A stretch of DNA of 57,990 bases from Knufia peltigerae (Eukaryota; Ascomycota; Eurotiomycetes; Chaetothyriales; Trichomeriaceae), in contig JAPDRN010000182.1 in assembly GCA_030247855.1 (NCBI GenBank), positions 1 through 57,990 of the forward strand, given 5' to 3'. The notes under the pieces were generated by a model. It was given only the letters and a program-made list of their open reading frames with translations, was not told where the DNA came from and did no database searches. Positions 7,797 to 16,284 of this stretch are shown here, piece after piece; positions within the stretch are counted from its first letter, which is position 1, and every line of letters begins with the position of its first letter. The translations under genes and the position numbers were made by a program.

Positions 7797-9458
7797 ATGC
7801 TCAGACATCTTTCAATCAAGGATTTCGCCGTCGTCCGCGCCACCGAACTGGAGTTCGGGCCGGGCATGACCGTGGTTTCGGGCGAGACCGGCGCAGGCAA
7901 GTCGCTGATGGTCGACGCCCTGGGCTTCCTGTCCGGCCTGCGCGCCGACAGTGGCGTGGTGCGCCATGGCGCTGCCAGGGCCGAACTGTCGGCCGAGTTC
8001 GCGCTGGACCAGCTGCAGGCCGCCCGCCAATGGCTGGCCAGCAACGAGCTGGACGATGAAGACCAATGCCAGCTGCGCCGCGTGATCCGCGCCGACGGCG
8101 GCTCACGCTCGTGGATCAACGGCCGCCCGGTCACGCTGGCACAGCTGGCCGACCTGGCCGGACTGCTGGTGGAGATCCATGGCCAGCACGAGCAACAGGC
8201 CCTGCTGACGCGTCCGTCGCAGCTGGCCCTGCTGGACGCCTATGCCCGCAATGAAAGCGAACGCCGCCAGGTGCGCCGTGCTGCCGCCACCTGGCAGGCG
8301 CTGGTCGATGAATCCCTGGCACTGTCGCAACAGGGCGATGTGAGTGACCGCATCGGCTTCCTCGAACACCAGCTGCGCGAAATGGACCGTGAGGATCTGG
8401 AACCGGAGTCGATCACCGCGCTCGGCGCCAGCCATCGCCGCCAGGCGCATGCCAGCGCCCTGTTGAGCGCCTGCCAGACAGCTACGGACCAGCTCAACGG
8501 TGACGAAGGCCACTCGGCGCTCGATCTGCTGCAGCAGGTCCGGCATGAACTGGCCAGGGTGGCCGAACATGACCCGCGCCTGGGCGACGTCGATGCCTTG
8601 ATCGACAGCGCCTCCATCCAGCTGCACGAAGCCCTGGCCCTGCTCGACCGGGTACATGACGACCTGGATGCCGACCCGGACCAGTTCGAGGAGAACGAGC
8701 GCCGTCTGGGCCGCCTGCACGATCTGGCACGCAAGCATCGCGTTCCGATGGACGAGCTGGGCGCGCAGCGCGAGCGCATGCACGCCGAAGTGGAACAGCT
8801 GCGCGGCGCCGACGAACGCCTGCAGCGCTTGGCCGGCGAGATCGAAAAGGCGGCAGCGGCGTGGCGCGTCGAGGCCGCGGCACTGACCACCAGCCGCCGC
8901 ACCGCTGCTGCCGAGCTGTCGGCCACCACCACCGGCATCATCGCCGAACTGGGCATGGGCGGCGGTCAGTTCCTGATCGAACTGGAGCCGCAGGACAACG
9001 GCAAGCCGGACCCGCAGGGCGCCGAGCGCGTCGAGTTCCTGGTGGCGGCCAATGCCGGCCAGCCGCCGCGTGCGCTGCGCAAGGTCGCTTCCGGCGGCGA
9101 GCTGTCACGCATTTCGCTGGCCATCGAAGTGGCCGCGCTCGACCTCGACGCGGTACCGACCATGGTGTTCGACGAAGTCGACTCCGGCATCGGTGGCGCG
9201 GTGGCTGACATCGTCGGCCAGAAGCTGCGCGCCCTCGGCGAAAAGCGTCAGGTGCTGTGCGTGACCCATCTTCCGCAGGTTGCCTCCAAGGGCCACGCGC
9301 ACTACCGGGTCAGCAAGGCGCCGGTGGAAGGCATGACCCAGAGCGCGGTGGAGAAGCTGGATACCAAGGCGCGCGAGGAAGAGCTGGCGCGCATGCTGGG
9401 TGGCGTGGAAGTGAGCAAGGAAGCCCGCGCCGCCGCGCGCAAGCTGTTGCAGGTGTAG
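7797..9458 (+). CDS. recN: DNA repair protein RecN
   Basis: SMC-like ATPase of 553 residues that acts in recombinational repair of double-strand breaks. Walker A GETGAGKS is at residues 29-36. A long coiled-coil middle follows (about 150-370). The signature SGGELSR and Walker B VFDEVDSGIGG lie near residues 435-470, then the CVTHLPQVAS switch segment. The length is as expected. It is divergent from hrcA with a 115-bp gap. I could not find a convincing LexA box there. Confidence 0.98.
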   Translation: MLRHLSIKDFAVVRATELEFGPGMTVVSGETGAGKSLMVDALGFLSGLRADSGVVRHGAARAELSAEFALDQLQAARQWLASNELDDEDQCQLRRVIRADGGSRSWINGRPVTLAQLADLAGLLVEIHGQHEQQALLTRPSQLALLDAYARNESERRQVRRAAATWQALVDESLALSQQGDVSDRIGFLEHQLREMDREDLEPESITALGASHRRQAHASALLSACQTATDQLNGDEGHSALDLLQQVRHELARVAEHDPRLGDVDALIDSASIQLHEALALLDRVHDDLDADPDQFEENERRLGRLHDLARKHRVPMDELGAQRERMHAEVEQLRGADERLQRLAGEIEKAAAAWRVEAAALTTSRRTAAAELSATTTGIIAELGMGGGQFLIELEPQDNGKPDPQGAERVEFLVAANAGQPPRALRKVASGGELSRISLAIEVAALDLDAVPTMVFDEVDSGIGGAVADIVGQKLRALGEKRQVLCVTHLPQVASKGHAHYRVSKAPVEGMTQSAVEKLDTKAREEELARMLGGVEVSKEARAAARKLLQV

Positions 9459-9499
9459 GCCCCTGCACGCCTGCTGGCGCGCGTGAATCGCGGGCATTC

Positions 9500-9647
9500 A
9501 TCCACGCATGGCGTGGATCTACTGCACGGTTCATCCACGCATGTCATCCGCGCATGGCGTGGATCTACGGGTAGTGCCGGCCGCTGGCCGGCAACCCGAT
9601 GCGGGTGGACGAAGATCGTGAGGTTGCCGGCCAGCGGCCGGCACTAC
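9500..9647. repeat. SMAG cluster with an inverted GTAG pair
   Basis: Two ATCCACGC-type copies (9500-9522 and 9546-9568, the second preceded by a broken copy) are followed by a different subfamily as an inverted pair: GTAGTGCCGGCCGCTGGCC at 9571-9595 and its mirror at 9623-9647. The last GTAG overlaps the end of the LysR-type gene and supplies its TAG stop. No gene is present in 9459-9643. Confidence 0.85.
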
Positions 9648-10561
9648 CCTCGCGGCTGCGTCAGGTCGACCTTCTCCACCAGGAAATCGAGGAACGCGCG
9701 CACCCGCAGCGGCAGGTAGCCGCCCTGCCCCAGAAACACGGCGTGCACCTCTTCGAGGTCGCCCGGGTTGGCGTCCTCCAGCACCGGCAACAACCGCCCT
9801 GCGCCGATGTCGGCCTGCACCTGGAACGCCGCCAGCCGGGCCATGCCCAGCCCGCCCAGCACCAGCTGACGCAGCGCATCGCCATTGCTGGCGCGCGCAT
9901 TTCCGCTGGGCAGCACCCGCTGCTCCTGCCCGTCCTGCAACAGCGGCCAGCCCTGCACCGACCGTGCGTGGCCGATATCCAGCCGGTTGTGCGCCAGCAG
10001 CGCGTCGACATCGCCCGGCAATCCGTGTCGTGCCACATAGGCCGGTGCCGCCACGATCATCATCCGCGTTGCCCCCAGCCGGCGCGCGACCAGGCTGGAG
10101 CTCTTCAACGGGCCAGCCCGCACCGCCACGTCGGTGCGCTGCTCCAGCAGATCGATCACTTCGTCGGTCAGGGTCAGGTCCACCCCCACCTGCGGGTGCC
10201 GCTGCAGGAATTCCGGCAGCAGCGGCAGCAGGAAGTGCTGGCCGAACGGCACGTTGGCGTTCACCCGCAGCCGCCCGCGCGGCTCGCTGTGGGCACTGGC
10301 GCAGCGTTCAGCCTCTTCCAGATCAGCCAGCACGCGCAGGCCGCGCTCATAGAACGCACACCCCTCCGGGGTCAGCTGCAACTGGCGGGTGGAGCGCTGC
10401 AGCAGGCGCGTACCCAGCCGCTGCTCCAGGCGCGCAACCAGCTTGCTGACCGCCGACGGCGTCATCTCCAGGCTGCGGGCGGCAGCGGAAAAGCCGCCGG
10501 TCTCGATGACCCGCACGAACACTTCCAGTTCGCCGGATCGGTTGATGTCGGTGCGTGCCAT
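9644..10561 (-). CDS. LysR-family transcriptional regulator
   Basis: A 305-residue LysR regulator. The winged helix is at residues 10-70 (FVRVIETGGFSAAARSLEM, then PSAVSKLVARLEQRLGTRLL), followed by a periplasmic-binding-like sensor domain. The TAG stop is the GTAG of a SMAG repeat, so the C-terminus was probably set by the repeat. It is divergent from the SGNH-hydrolase gene. The 97-bp intergenic region holds two perfect palindromes suited to regulator binding, so it may control that hydrolase and itself. The ligand is unknown. Confidence 0.9.
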   Translation of the reverse strand: MARTDINRSGELEVFVRVIETGGFSAAARSLEMTPSAVSKLVARLEQRLGTRLLQRSTRQLQLTPEGCAFYERGLRVLADLEEAERCASAHSEPRGRLRVNANVPFGQHFLLPLLPEFLQRHPQVGVDLTLTDEVIDLLEQRTDVAVRAGPLKSSSLVARRLGATRMMIVAAPAYVARHGLPGDVDALLAHNRLDIGHARSVQGWPLLQDGQEQRVLPSGNARASNGDALRQLVLGGLGMARLAAFQVQADIGAGRLLPVLEDANPGDLEEVHAVFLGQGGYLPLRVRAFLDFLVEKVDLTQPRG

Positions 10562-10566
10562 GAAAA

Positions 10567-10618
10567 TGAATTTGATTCACAGATGATTGTCCATGCGCAG
10601 TCTAGTTCACAGGTGAAC
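10567..10618. promoter_or_regulatory. Two operator-like palindromes between LysR gene and hydrolase gene
   Basis: TGAAT-TTG-ATTCA at 10567-10579 has the T-N11-A form of a LysR box and overlaps the leader of the LysR gene. GTTCAC-AG-GTGAAC at 10605-10618 is a second perfect palindrome. Both lie in the 97-bp divergent promoter region. Confidence 0.55.
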
Positions 10619-10658
10619 GCGGACGCACCATGGCCGTCCCTCCCACCGGGTCATTCCG

Positions 10659-11909
10659 ATGAATCGCCTGAGCCAACTGACCGCCACCGCCCTGCTTGCC
10701 CTGTCCGGCGCCGCCGCCGCGTCACCCGCGCCGCACTGGGTCGCCAGCTGGCAAGCCAGCCCGCAGCCGGTATGGAGCGCAGATTTCCTGTTCCCTACCC
10801 TCGTCCCTGGCCAACTGCAGGCCCAGACCTTCCGACAGAGCGCTCGCATCAGCCTGGGCGGGGCGCGCCTGCGGGTCCGGCTGAGCAATGCCTATGGCAC
10901 CCGACCGTTGCGGATCGGCGCTGCCAGCGTGGCTGCACAGACGGGTGACACGCCGCAGCCGCTGCGCTTCGACGGCCAGCCCGGGGTCGTGATTGCGCCG
11001 GGGCAGGACCGCCTGAGCGATCCGCTCCCCCTTCCCACTGCTGATCGGCAGGCCTTGCAGGTCAACGTCTACCTGCCCGACCCCACGCCGCTGCAGACCT
11101 TCCATTGGGACGGGCGGCAGACCAGTTGGATTGCGCCGGGTGACCAGCATCAATGGCCCGCACTGCACGGCGCCAACAGCACCACGGCCCGCCTGCTGCT
11201 GTCGGGCATCGAGGTCGAGGCCGCGGCCAGCGCGCGCAGTGTGGTGGTGATCGGCGATTCGATCACCGATGGCGCCACCGCCAGCCTCGATCAGGACCAG
11301 CGCTGGACCGATCATCTCGCCGCGCGGCTGGCGCCAGAAGGGGTGGCAGTGGTCAATGCCGGCATTTCCGGAGGCCGGTTGCTGCGCGATGGCATGGGTG
11401 ATTCGGCCCTCAAGCGCTTCCAACGTGACGTGCTCGACCAGCCCGGCCTCGCCAGTGTGATCGTGCTGATCGGCATCAACGACATCAGTTGGCCGGGCAC
11501 CGCGTTCGCCCGGAACCAGGCCCAGCCCACGCTGACCGAACTGCAGGCCGGGTATCGCGAGCTGGCCGAACGCGCCCATGCACGCGGCCTGCGCATCCTT
11601 GGCGCGACCCTGACGCCGTTTGCAGGCGCCCTGCCCGGCACACCGCTGGACGACTACTACGCCCCTGGCAAGGATGCCCAGCGCCGGCAGCTCAATGCCT
11701 GGCTGCGCACGGATGGTCCGTTCGATGCGGTGATCGACCTCGACGCGGCCCTGCGCGATCCGGCCGATCCTTCACGGATGGCGGCTGCCTATGACTCCGG
11801 CGATCACCTGCACCCCGGTGACGCCGGCAACCGGGCGATGGCCGAGGCGGTGGATCTGGAGGTCCTGATGGGGCCATCCACGCATGGCGTGGATCTACTG
11901 CTACGCTGA
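10659..11909 (+). CDS. Secreted SGNH/GDSL-family hydrolase
   Basis: A 416-residue protein with a signal peptide (ATALLALSGAAAASPA, cleavage near residue 22). An N-terminal accessory region precedes an SGNH esterase domain with block I VVVIGDSITDGA (nucleophile Ser near residue 204), the GGRLL and GINDI blocks, and the DHLHPGDAGN catalytic Asp/His near 381-388. It is likely an extracytoplasmic esterase or lipase; the substrate is unknown. The last about 12 codons run through a SMAG palindrome (11876-11898), so the C-terminus is repeat-derived and ends in STHGVDLLLR. Confidence 0.85.
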   Translation: MNRLSQLTATALLALSGAAAASPAPHWVASWQASPQPVWSADFLFPTLVPGQLQAQTFRQSARISLGGARLRVRLSNAYGTRPLRIGAASVAAQTGDTPQPLRFDGQPGVVIAPGQDRLSDPLPLPTADRQALQVNVYLPDPTPLQTFHWDGRQTSWIAPGDQHQWPALHGANSTTARLLLSGIEVEAAASARSVVVIGDSITDGATASLDQDQRWTDHLAARLAPEGVAVVNAGISGGRLLRDGMGDSALKRFQRDVLDQPGLASVIVLIGINDISWPGTAFARNQAQPTLTELQAGYRELAERAHARGLRILGATLTPFAGALPGTPLDDYYAPGKDAQRRQLNAWLRTDGPFDAVIDLDAALRDPADPSRMAAAYDSGDHLHPGDAGNRAMAEAVDLEVLMGPSTHGVDLLLR

Positions 11910-11920
11910 GGCCAGACAAA

Positions 11921-11947
11921 CAAAAACCCCGGGCATGCCCGGGGTTT
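11921..11947 (-). terminator. Terminator of fur
   Basis: Minus strand: CCCCGGGC-AT-GCCCGGGG-type stem followed by TTTTTGTTTG. It is strong for fur. In the plus direction the same stem is followed only by TTTCG, so it may also weakly end the hydrolase transcript. Confidence 0.8.
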
Positions 11948-11972
11948 CGTCGCAATCAGCTGGCTGCGGGGC

Positions 11973-12380
11973 TTACTTGCGCTTCTTGCGCACGTACAGC
12001 ACCAGCGAGTGTTCTTCCAGCTCGTAGCCGTGGTCGGCAGCGATCTTGCGCTGCAGGTCTTCGATCTCGGTACTTTCGAACTCGATGATCTTGCCGCTGT
12101 CCACGTCGACCATGTGGTCGTGGTGGCCGCCGCGGTCGAGTTCGTAGACGGCCTGGCCGCCTTCAAAATTGTGCTTGAGCACGAGGCCGGCGGCCTCGAA
12201 CTGGGTCAGCACCCGGTACACCGTGGCCAGGCCGATCTCGTCGCCATGCTCCAGCAGCTGGCGGTAAATGTCTTCGGCGGTCATGTGGTGCTGGGCATTG
12301 CGCTGCTCGAGCAGCGCCAGGATCCGCATCCGCGGATGGGTCACCTTCAGGCCGACTTTACGCAGGTCGTGGGTTTCCAT
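11973..12380 (-). CDS. fur: Ferric uptake regulator Fur
   Basis: A 135-residue iron-responsive repressor. The N-terminal winged helix (MRILALLEQRNAQHHMTAEDIY, then ATVYRVLTQFEAAGLV) and the metal-binding segment GGHHDHMVDVDSGK are clear. It is odd in containing no cysteine at all: the positions of the CxxC structural zinc pair found in the E. coli protein read VDVDS here. It therefore cannot use a thiolate zinc site. It is divergent from bamE, as in many Gammaproteobacteria. Confidence 0.97.
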   Translation of the reverse strand: METHDLRKVGLKVTHPRMRILALLEQRNAQHHMTAEDIYRQLLEHGDEIGLATVYRVLTQFEAAGLVLKHNFEGGQAVYELDRGGHHDHMVDVDSGKIIEFESTEIEDLQRKIAADHGYELEEHSLVLYVRKKRK

Positions 12381-12483
12381 AGGTCTCCGTTCATTGGCGA
12401 TTTAGCGCCAGCTGCCTCGGATTGGGTCGCGGTGGCACGCCGGGAGTGTATCATCGGATTGATTTCCCCAACCGCCAGTCCCG

Positions 12484-12879
12484 ATGCGCAATCTCCTGTT
12501 GGTCGCCGCCGTTGCCTTGTCCACCACCGGGTGCGGCATCATCTACAAGCAACCCATCTACCAGGGCAACCTGATCCGGGAAGATGCCGTGGCCAAGCTG
12601 CAGGTCGGGCAGAGCAAGCAGCAGGTCAACGCCCTGCTGGGTACCCCCTCGGTGCCGGACCCGTTCCACGCCCAGCGCTGGGACTACACCTCGACCGAGC
12701 GCGTGAACCGCCTGGGCCGTACCGACGTGAAGAATTTCGTCGTGTACTTCGAGAATGACGTGGTCACCCGTTGGGATGGCGATTACTTCCCGGCCAACGA
12801 CAAGGCCCTTGCCCAGCAGACCGTGCGCCAGTTCGGCCGCAATCTGCCGAAGGACAAGAAGAAGAAGGGCGGCCGCTGA
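12484..12879 (+). CDS. bamE: Outer-membrane assembly lipoprotein BamE (SmpA)
   Basis: A 131-residue lipoprotein subunit of the BAM complex that inserts beta-barrel proteins into the outer membrane. The lipobox LSTTGC places the lipidated Cys at residue 17. The folded domain includes the QVNALLGTPSVPDPFHAQRWDY segment typical of the family. The C-terminus is a basic tail (KDKKKKGG). The neighbours rnfH, ratA and smpB match the E. coli order around bamE. Confidence 0.95.
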   Translation: MRNLLLVAAVALSTTGCGIIYKQPIYQGNLIREDAVAKLQVGQSKQQVNALLGTPSVPDPFHAQRWDYTSTERVNRLGRTDVKNFVVYFENDVVTRWDGDYFPANDKALAQQTVRQFGRNLPKDKKKKGGR

Positions 12880-12915
12880 GCCACCCTGCCCGTCCTTCGG
12901 GACGGGTCTTGAGGA

Positions 12916-13173
12916 TCATCCGCCGCGCGCGCGACGCCGGCGGTTGTCCTTCGGGTCGGCCTGCAGGACACGCAGCAGCTCGACACGATCGCCATCCAGC
13001 AGCACCTGCTGCGGCCGCGCCAGTACGCCATGCACCGCAGCAGCCGGACAGTCGGCGCTGCCTTCGAGCCGGGCCGCTGCCACTGCATCAGCCACGGTCG
13101 CCCCTTCCTCCAGCTGCAGCCGGCGCGACAGCACCCGTTGTGGCCAGGCCAGCACGACCTCGACCTCGATCAT
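12916..13173 (-). CDS. rnfH: RnfH family ubiquitin-fold protein
   Basis: An 85-residue cytoplasmic protein with a beta-grasp fold of the UPF0125/RnfH family (VEVVLAWPQRVLSRRLQLE, then DRVELLRVLQADPKDNRRRRA). Its biochemical role is not established. It lies 3 bp downstream of ratA, so the two are co-transcribed, as in E. coli. Confidence 0.88.
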   Translation of the reverse strand: MIEVEVVLAWPQRVLSRRLQLEEGATVADAVAAARLEGSADCPAAAVHGVLARPQQVLLDGDRVELLRVLQADPKDNRRRRARGG

Positions 13174-13176
13174 CGT

Positions 13177-13602
13177 TCAGCCCTCGTCGGCGACGCGGAC
13201 GAAATCGTTGACCATGCGATCGGCCAACCCCTGGAAGCCGATCGCCAGCGCCGGGCCCAGCAGGCGTGAGCTCGGTTCGAAGTCCAGGGTGAGAGTGACC
13301 TTGCAGGCATCCTCGGCCAGGGCATGGAATTCCCAGCGGCCGTGCAGTTGCTTGAACGGCCCCTCGCGCAGCTGCATGTCGATGCTGTGCGGACGTTGCA
13401 GGGTGTTTTCGGTCTGGAACCAGGTACTGAACGAACCCAGGCCCAGATCCAGGCGAGCGACCAGCCGGTCTTCGCCCTGCTCGAGGATGCGGGCATCGGA
13501 GCACCAGCGGAAACGGCGCGGATAGGCCTGGACGTCGTTGACCAGATCGAACATGCGCGCGGCCGAATGTTCGACCAGGGCACTGCGGCGGATAGTAGGC
13601 AT
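13177..13602 (-). CDS. ratA: RatA/COQ10-family START-domain protein
   Basis: A 141-residue cytoplasmic protein of the polyketide-cyclase/COQ10 (START-like) superfamily: RSALVEHSAARMFDLVNDV, the YPRRFRWC segment, and a C-terminal helix GLADRMVNDFVRVA. In E. coli the homologue RatA was described as affecting ribosome subunit association; eukaryotic COQ10 relatives bind ubiquinone. Which role applies here is open. I start it at the ATG at 13602. It is divergent from smpB with a 57-bp gap. Confidence 0.88.
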   Translation of the reverse strand: MPTIRRSALVEHSAARMFDLVNDVQAYPRRFRWCSDARILEQGEDRLVARLDLGLGSFSTWFQTENTLQRPHSIDMQLREGPFKQLHGRWEFHALAEDACKVTLTLDFEPSSRLLGPALAIGFQGLADRMVNDFVRVADEG

Positions 13603-13659
13603 GAATACAGGACGCTTCGGCAATCGACCGGGCGGGCCCGAATCGGAGACAATACGGAA

Positions 13660-14163
13660 ATGAGCAAGAACACCGGCAAGGATAAAGCAAAGAGCGCGAC
13701 GGCCAACAAGACCATCGCGTTGAACAAGCGTGCCCGTCACGAGTACCACATCGAAGACCGCTTCGAAGCCGGCCTGGCCCTGCAGGGCTGGGAAGTGAAG
13801 TCGATCCGCGCTGGCCGCGGCAACATCGTCGACGCCTACGCCTACGTTAAGGATGGCGAGATCTTCCTGATCGGCGCGCAGATCACCCCGCTGATCCAGG
13901 CCTCGACCCACGTGGTGGCCAACGACCGGCGCGAACGCAAGCTGCTGCTGCACCGGAGCGAGATCGACAAGCTGGTCGGCAAGGTCGAGCGCGATGGCTA
14001 CACAATCGTGCCCACGGCCATGTACTGGAGCAAGAACAAGATCAAGCTGGAAGTGGCGCTGGCCAAGGGCAAGCAGACCCACGACAAGCGCGATGCCGCC
14101 AAGGATCGTGACTGGGCGATCGAGAAGCAGCGGGTGATGCGTCGCGGCAACCGCGACGCATAA
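13660..14163 (+). CDS. smpB: SsrA-binding protein SmpB
   Basis: A 167-residue OB-fold protein that binds tmRNA and carries it to stalled ribosomes. The features NKRARHEYHIEDRFEAGL, LQGWEVKSIRAGRGN, the TGT-like ITPLIQAS segment and the basic C-terminal tail (KRDAAKDRDWAIEKQRVMR) that enters the mRNA channel are all intact. Its RNA partner ssrA is 2.2 kb downstream on the same strand. Confidence 0.98.
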   Translation: MSKNTGKDKAKSATANKTIALNKRARHEYHIEDRFEAGLALQGWEVKSIRAGRGNIVDAYAYVKDGEIFLIGAQITPLIQASTHVVANDRRERKLLLHRSEIDKLVGKVERDGYTIVPTAMYWSKNKIKLEVALAKGKQTHDKRDAAKDRDWAIEKQRVMRRGNRDA

Positions 14164-14183
14164 GGACGCCTACCCGCCTTCGT

Positions 14184-14243
14184 GTGGAGCCGAGCCATGC
14201 TCGGCTTCGGCAAAGAAGCAGCCGAGCGCAGGCTGGCTCTACA
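14184..14243. repeat. SMAG-like inverted pair after smpB
   Basis: GTGGAGCCGAGCCATGCTCGG (14184-14205) and a mirror-like copy ending GGCTCTAC (about 14220-14243). The first GTAG is degenerate (GTGG). Confidence 0.6.
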
Positions 14244-14252
14244 AGACCCCGA

Positions 14253-14825
14253 TCAACCCGCCAGCAGGCCCTGCCCGCGCAGACGCGGTGACAGCGCCGC
14301 GTGCATCACCGCCAGGTGCATCACCACCGACAGCTCCGGCGCATGGCGATCATCACCGGCCCGCCACTGCTGCGCCAGCCGCGCGGCGTCGACGGGCAGC
14401 AGGGCCAGCAACTGGGCGTCGTCCAGCGCATCGGCGGAGGTCTGCAACTGCCGCGCCAGTTGCCGCGACTGCCACACGTGCACACCGATGCTGAGGCTGG
14501 CCAGCGACATCAGGGTCAAGGCCAGGCCATGTTCGAACCACTGTGACAGCACATCCGGGCCCCACAACAGCGCGGCGAGCACCGCCAACGCCGGCAGCCG
14601 CCAGCCCAGCCAATGGAAGCGGCCACGCCGAGGCCAATGCACCACCACCGCACTGGCGATCAGCGCGGCTGCAGCCGTGGCCGGCAGCTCGGTTGCCCAG
14701 GTTGCGGCCAACAACACCGCCAGCACCGCCCAGACCCAGCCGGGCGGCAACGCCCGCCGCTGGTAATCCGCCCCTACCGGGCCAACCAGCTGACGCAGGC
14801 TGCGCTGTTGCATTGCTTCGGTCAC
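14253..14825 (-). CDS. Hypothetical membrane protein
   Basis: A 190-residue protein with three or four hydrophobic segments (WVWAVLAVLLAATWA, AALIASAVVVHW, RLPALAVLAALLW, ALTLMSLASLSIGVHVW), then a soluble C-terminal helix region (about 125-190). I recognise no family. It lies alone between smpB and an accessory stretch. Confidence that it is a real gene comes from its length, GC-typical codon use and coherent membrane topology. Confidence 0.65.
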   Translation of the reverse strand: MTEAMQQRSLRQLVGPVGADYQRRALPPGWVWAVLAVLLAATWATELPATAAAALIASAVVVHWPRRGRFHWLGWRLPALAVLAALLWGPDVLSQWFEHGLALTLMSLASLSIGVHVWQSRQLARQLQTSADALDDAQLLALLPVDAARLAQQWRAGDDRHAPELSVVMHLAVMHAALSPRLRGQGLLAG

Positions 14826-15062
14826 CGGCCGTCTCCGTCTCTGTGCTGGCTCGAATGGTCGTGACCAGTGTGTCGCAAATTCGTGCCAGCGACGTTAGCA
14901 ATCCGCTATGACGGAAGCTCTACAACAGAACAAACGGTCCGATTCGGCCCAGGCAACCGAGCGCCTGCCTTTACCGCATCTGCTCGGGAATCGACAAGTG
15001 CATTGCTTCCAAGGCACCCCCGCCACAAGGCAGCCGATCAGTCTGCGGGCGAACTGCCACCT

Positions 15063-15632
15063 TCAACGGGTTGAAATCTCGCGGGATACCCGTCGCTTCC
15101 GCATTACCCATCCCCAAAAGTCACCGAACAGGTTCGCGGAGACGATGAAAATAGCCCACACGGCAATACCGGAAATTGTCGGCCAATGCTGTGCGAGGGG
15201 GAATTGCGACAGCAGCACCAACAGAAGATGCCCTTCTACGGCGATGATCGGCGTGCCGATGAGCCAGCCGGCGATCAGCCATCGATCACGACGTTGGAAC
15301 ACCATGGCGAAATCGAGGTGGTACACCAATCGCCCAACGTAGTAGGCCAACACAGCAGTCAGGAACACCAGTGAGTAGCCAGCGAGGGTGAAGTCCTGGC
15401 TGACCCTCACCTTCTGCCAGCTCTCGCCGATGAGCAGCCACTGGGACACGGCCGGGTCGTAGTCGACAATCGGAACGATCCCTACGCTTCGCGCCAGCCA
15501 TGCCAAACAGTGGAAGCAGTACCACGCAAAAACGATGAAGGCCGCGGCGGCAAGCCACATCCGCAATCGTCTGAGACGTTCGGACTTCGCTACATCCGGC
15601 ATAAGCTGCTCATTGAATGAGTTCGTTCGCAT
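15063..15632 (-). CDS. Hypothetical multi-pass membrane protein
   Basis: A 189-residue protein with about four hydrophobic segments (LAAAAFIVFAWYCFHCLAW, YSLVFLTAVLAYYVGRLVY, WLIAGWLIGTPIIAVEGH, ISGIAVWAIFIVSANLFG). No family recognised. I start it at the ATG at 15632; an upstream in-frame ATG at 15770 would add a non-hydrophobic 46-residue extension. It has lower GC than its neighbours and lies next to an IS3 remnant, so it may be an acquired gene. Confidence 0.6.
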   Translation of the reverse strand: MRTNSFNEQLMPDVAKSERLRRLRMWLAAAAFIVFAWYCFHCLAWLARSVGIVPIVDYDPAVSQWLLIGESWQKVRVSQDFTLAGYSLVFLTAVLAYYVGRLVYHLDFAMVFQRRDRWLIAGWLIGTPIIAVEGHLLLVLLSQFPLAQHWPTISGIAVWAIFIVSANLFGDFWGWVMRKRRVSREISTR

Positions 15633-15765
15633 TATGCCGCCATGAGCGCCACCGGTCCCTGAAGGGGCCTCCGCAGTGGCCCCATACATTACAAGTCCGG
15701 CAATCCCAACGCTCGGCGCACTGTTGTCAGCAGCACCGGTCGAGCGCGCCAGTGCATGCTGCTCG

Positions 15766-15984
15766 TACACCTATGAGTTCAAGCACCAGGCCGTGGAGCT
15801 GAGCCGGCCAGGCAATTGCTGGGACAACGCGGTGGCCGAGAGCTTTTTTACGCCACGCTCAAGGTTGAAGAGGCCGCTGATCCATACGCGAGCCAGGAGC
15901 AGGCCAGCCAGCATTGCTGCCGGCATCCACGGTTTCTGCAATCCTGCCCGGCTACGCTCGGCACTGGGCTATCAGTCGCCCAAC
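15766..15984 (+). pseudogene. IS3-family transposase remnant, frameshifted and internally deleted
   Basis: Only fragments remain. YTYEFKHQAVEL resembles the start of an IS3 OrfA. It runs directly into the C-terminal catalytic part of OrfB (SRPGNCWDNAVAESFF), with the glutamate of the DDE triad in VAESFF. After about 15849 the reading frame shifts (ATLKVEEAADPYAS), and it shifts back near 15913 (IHGFCNPARLRSALGYQSPN). The bulk of the element is gone. The surrounding 15633-15765 and 15985-16340 hold no convincing gene. Confidence 0.8.
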
Positions 15985-16284
15985 ACCATATGCCGGGCAG
16001 CTCAGGGCTGCCGCCTGAAACGGCTTCATGGCGTCCGTTTTCAGAGAGCCAGATCAGATCGAACGGCAGTTCATCATCAGCCGCAACTCCACCCGTCGAT
16101 AGCCAGACGAGCTGGTTGCCCTGAATGACCCGCGCAGCCACTACCGCAGCCAGTTTTTCAGCGATGACGTGGCCTCCTTCCTGAATGACCATCCCGAACT
16201 CGGGGACGGACCGCCTGCCGATGGAGGCTGACTGCGTGACTGTTCAGGAAGATTGCCGTACCATCCACATCGTTAGGCAGGCTC

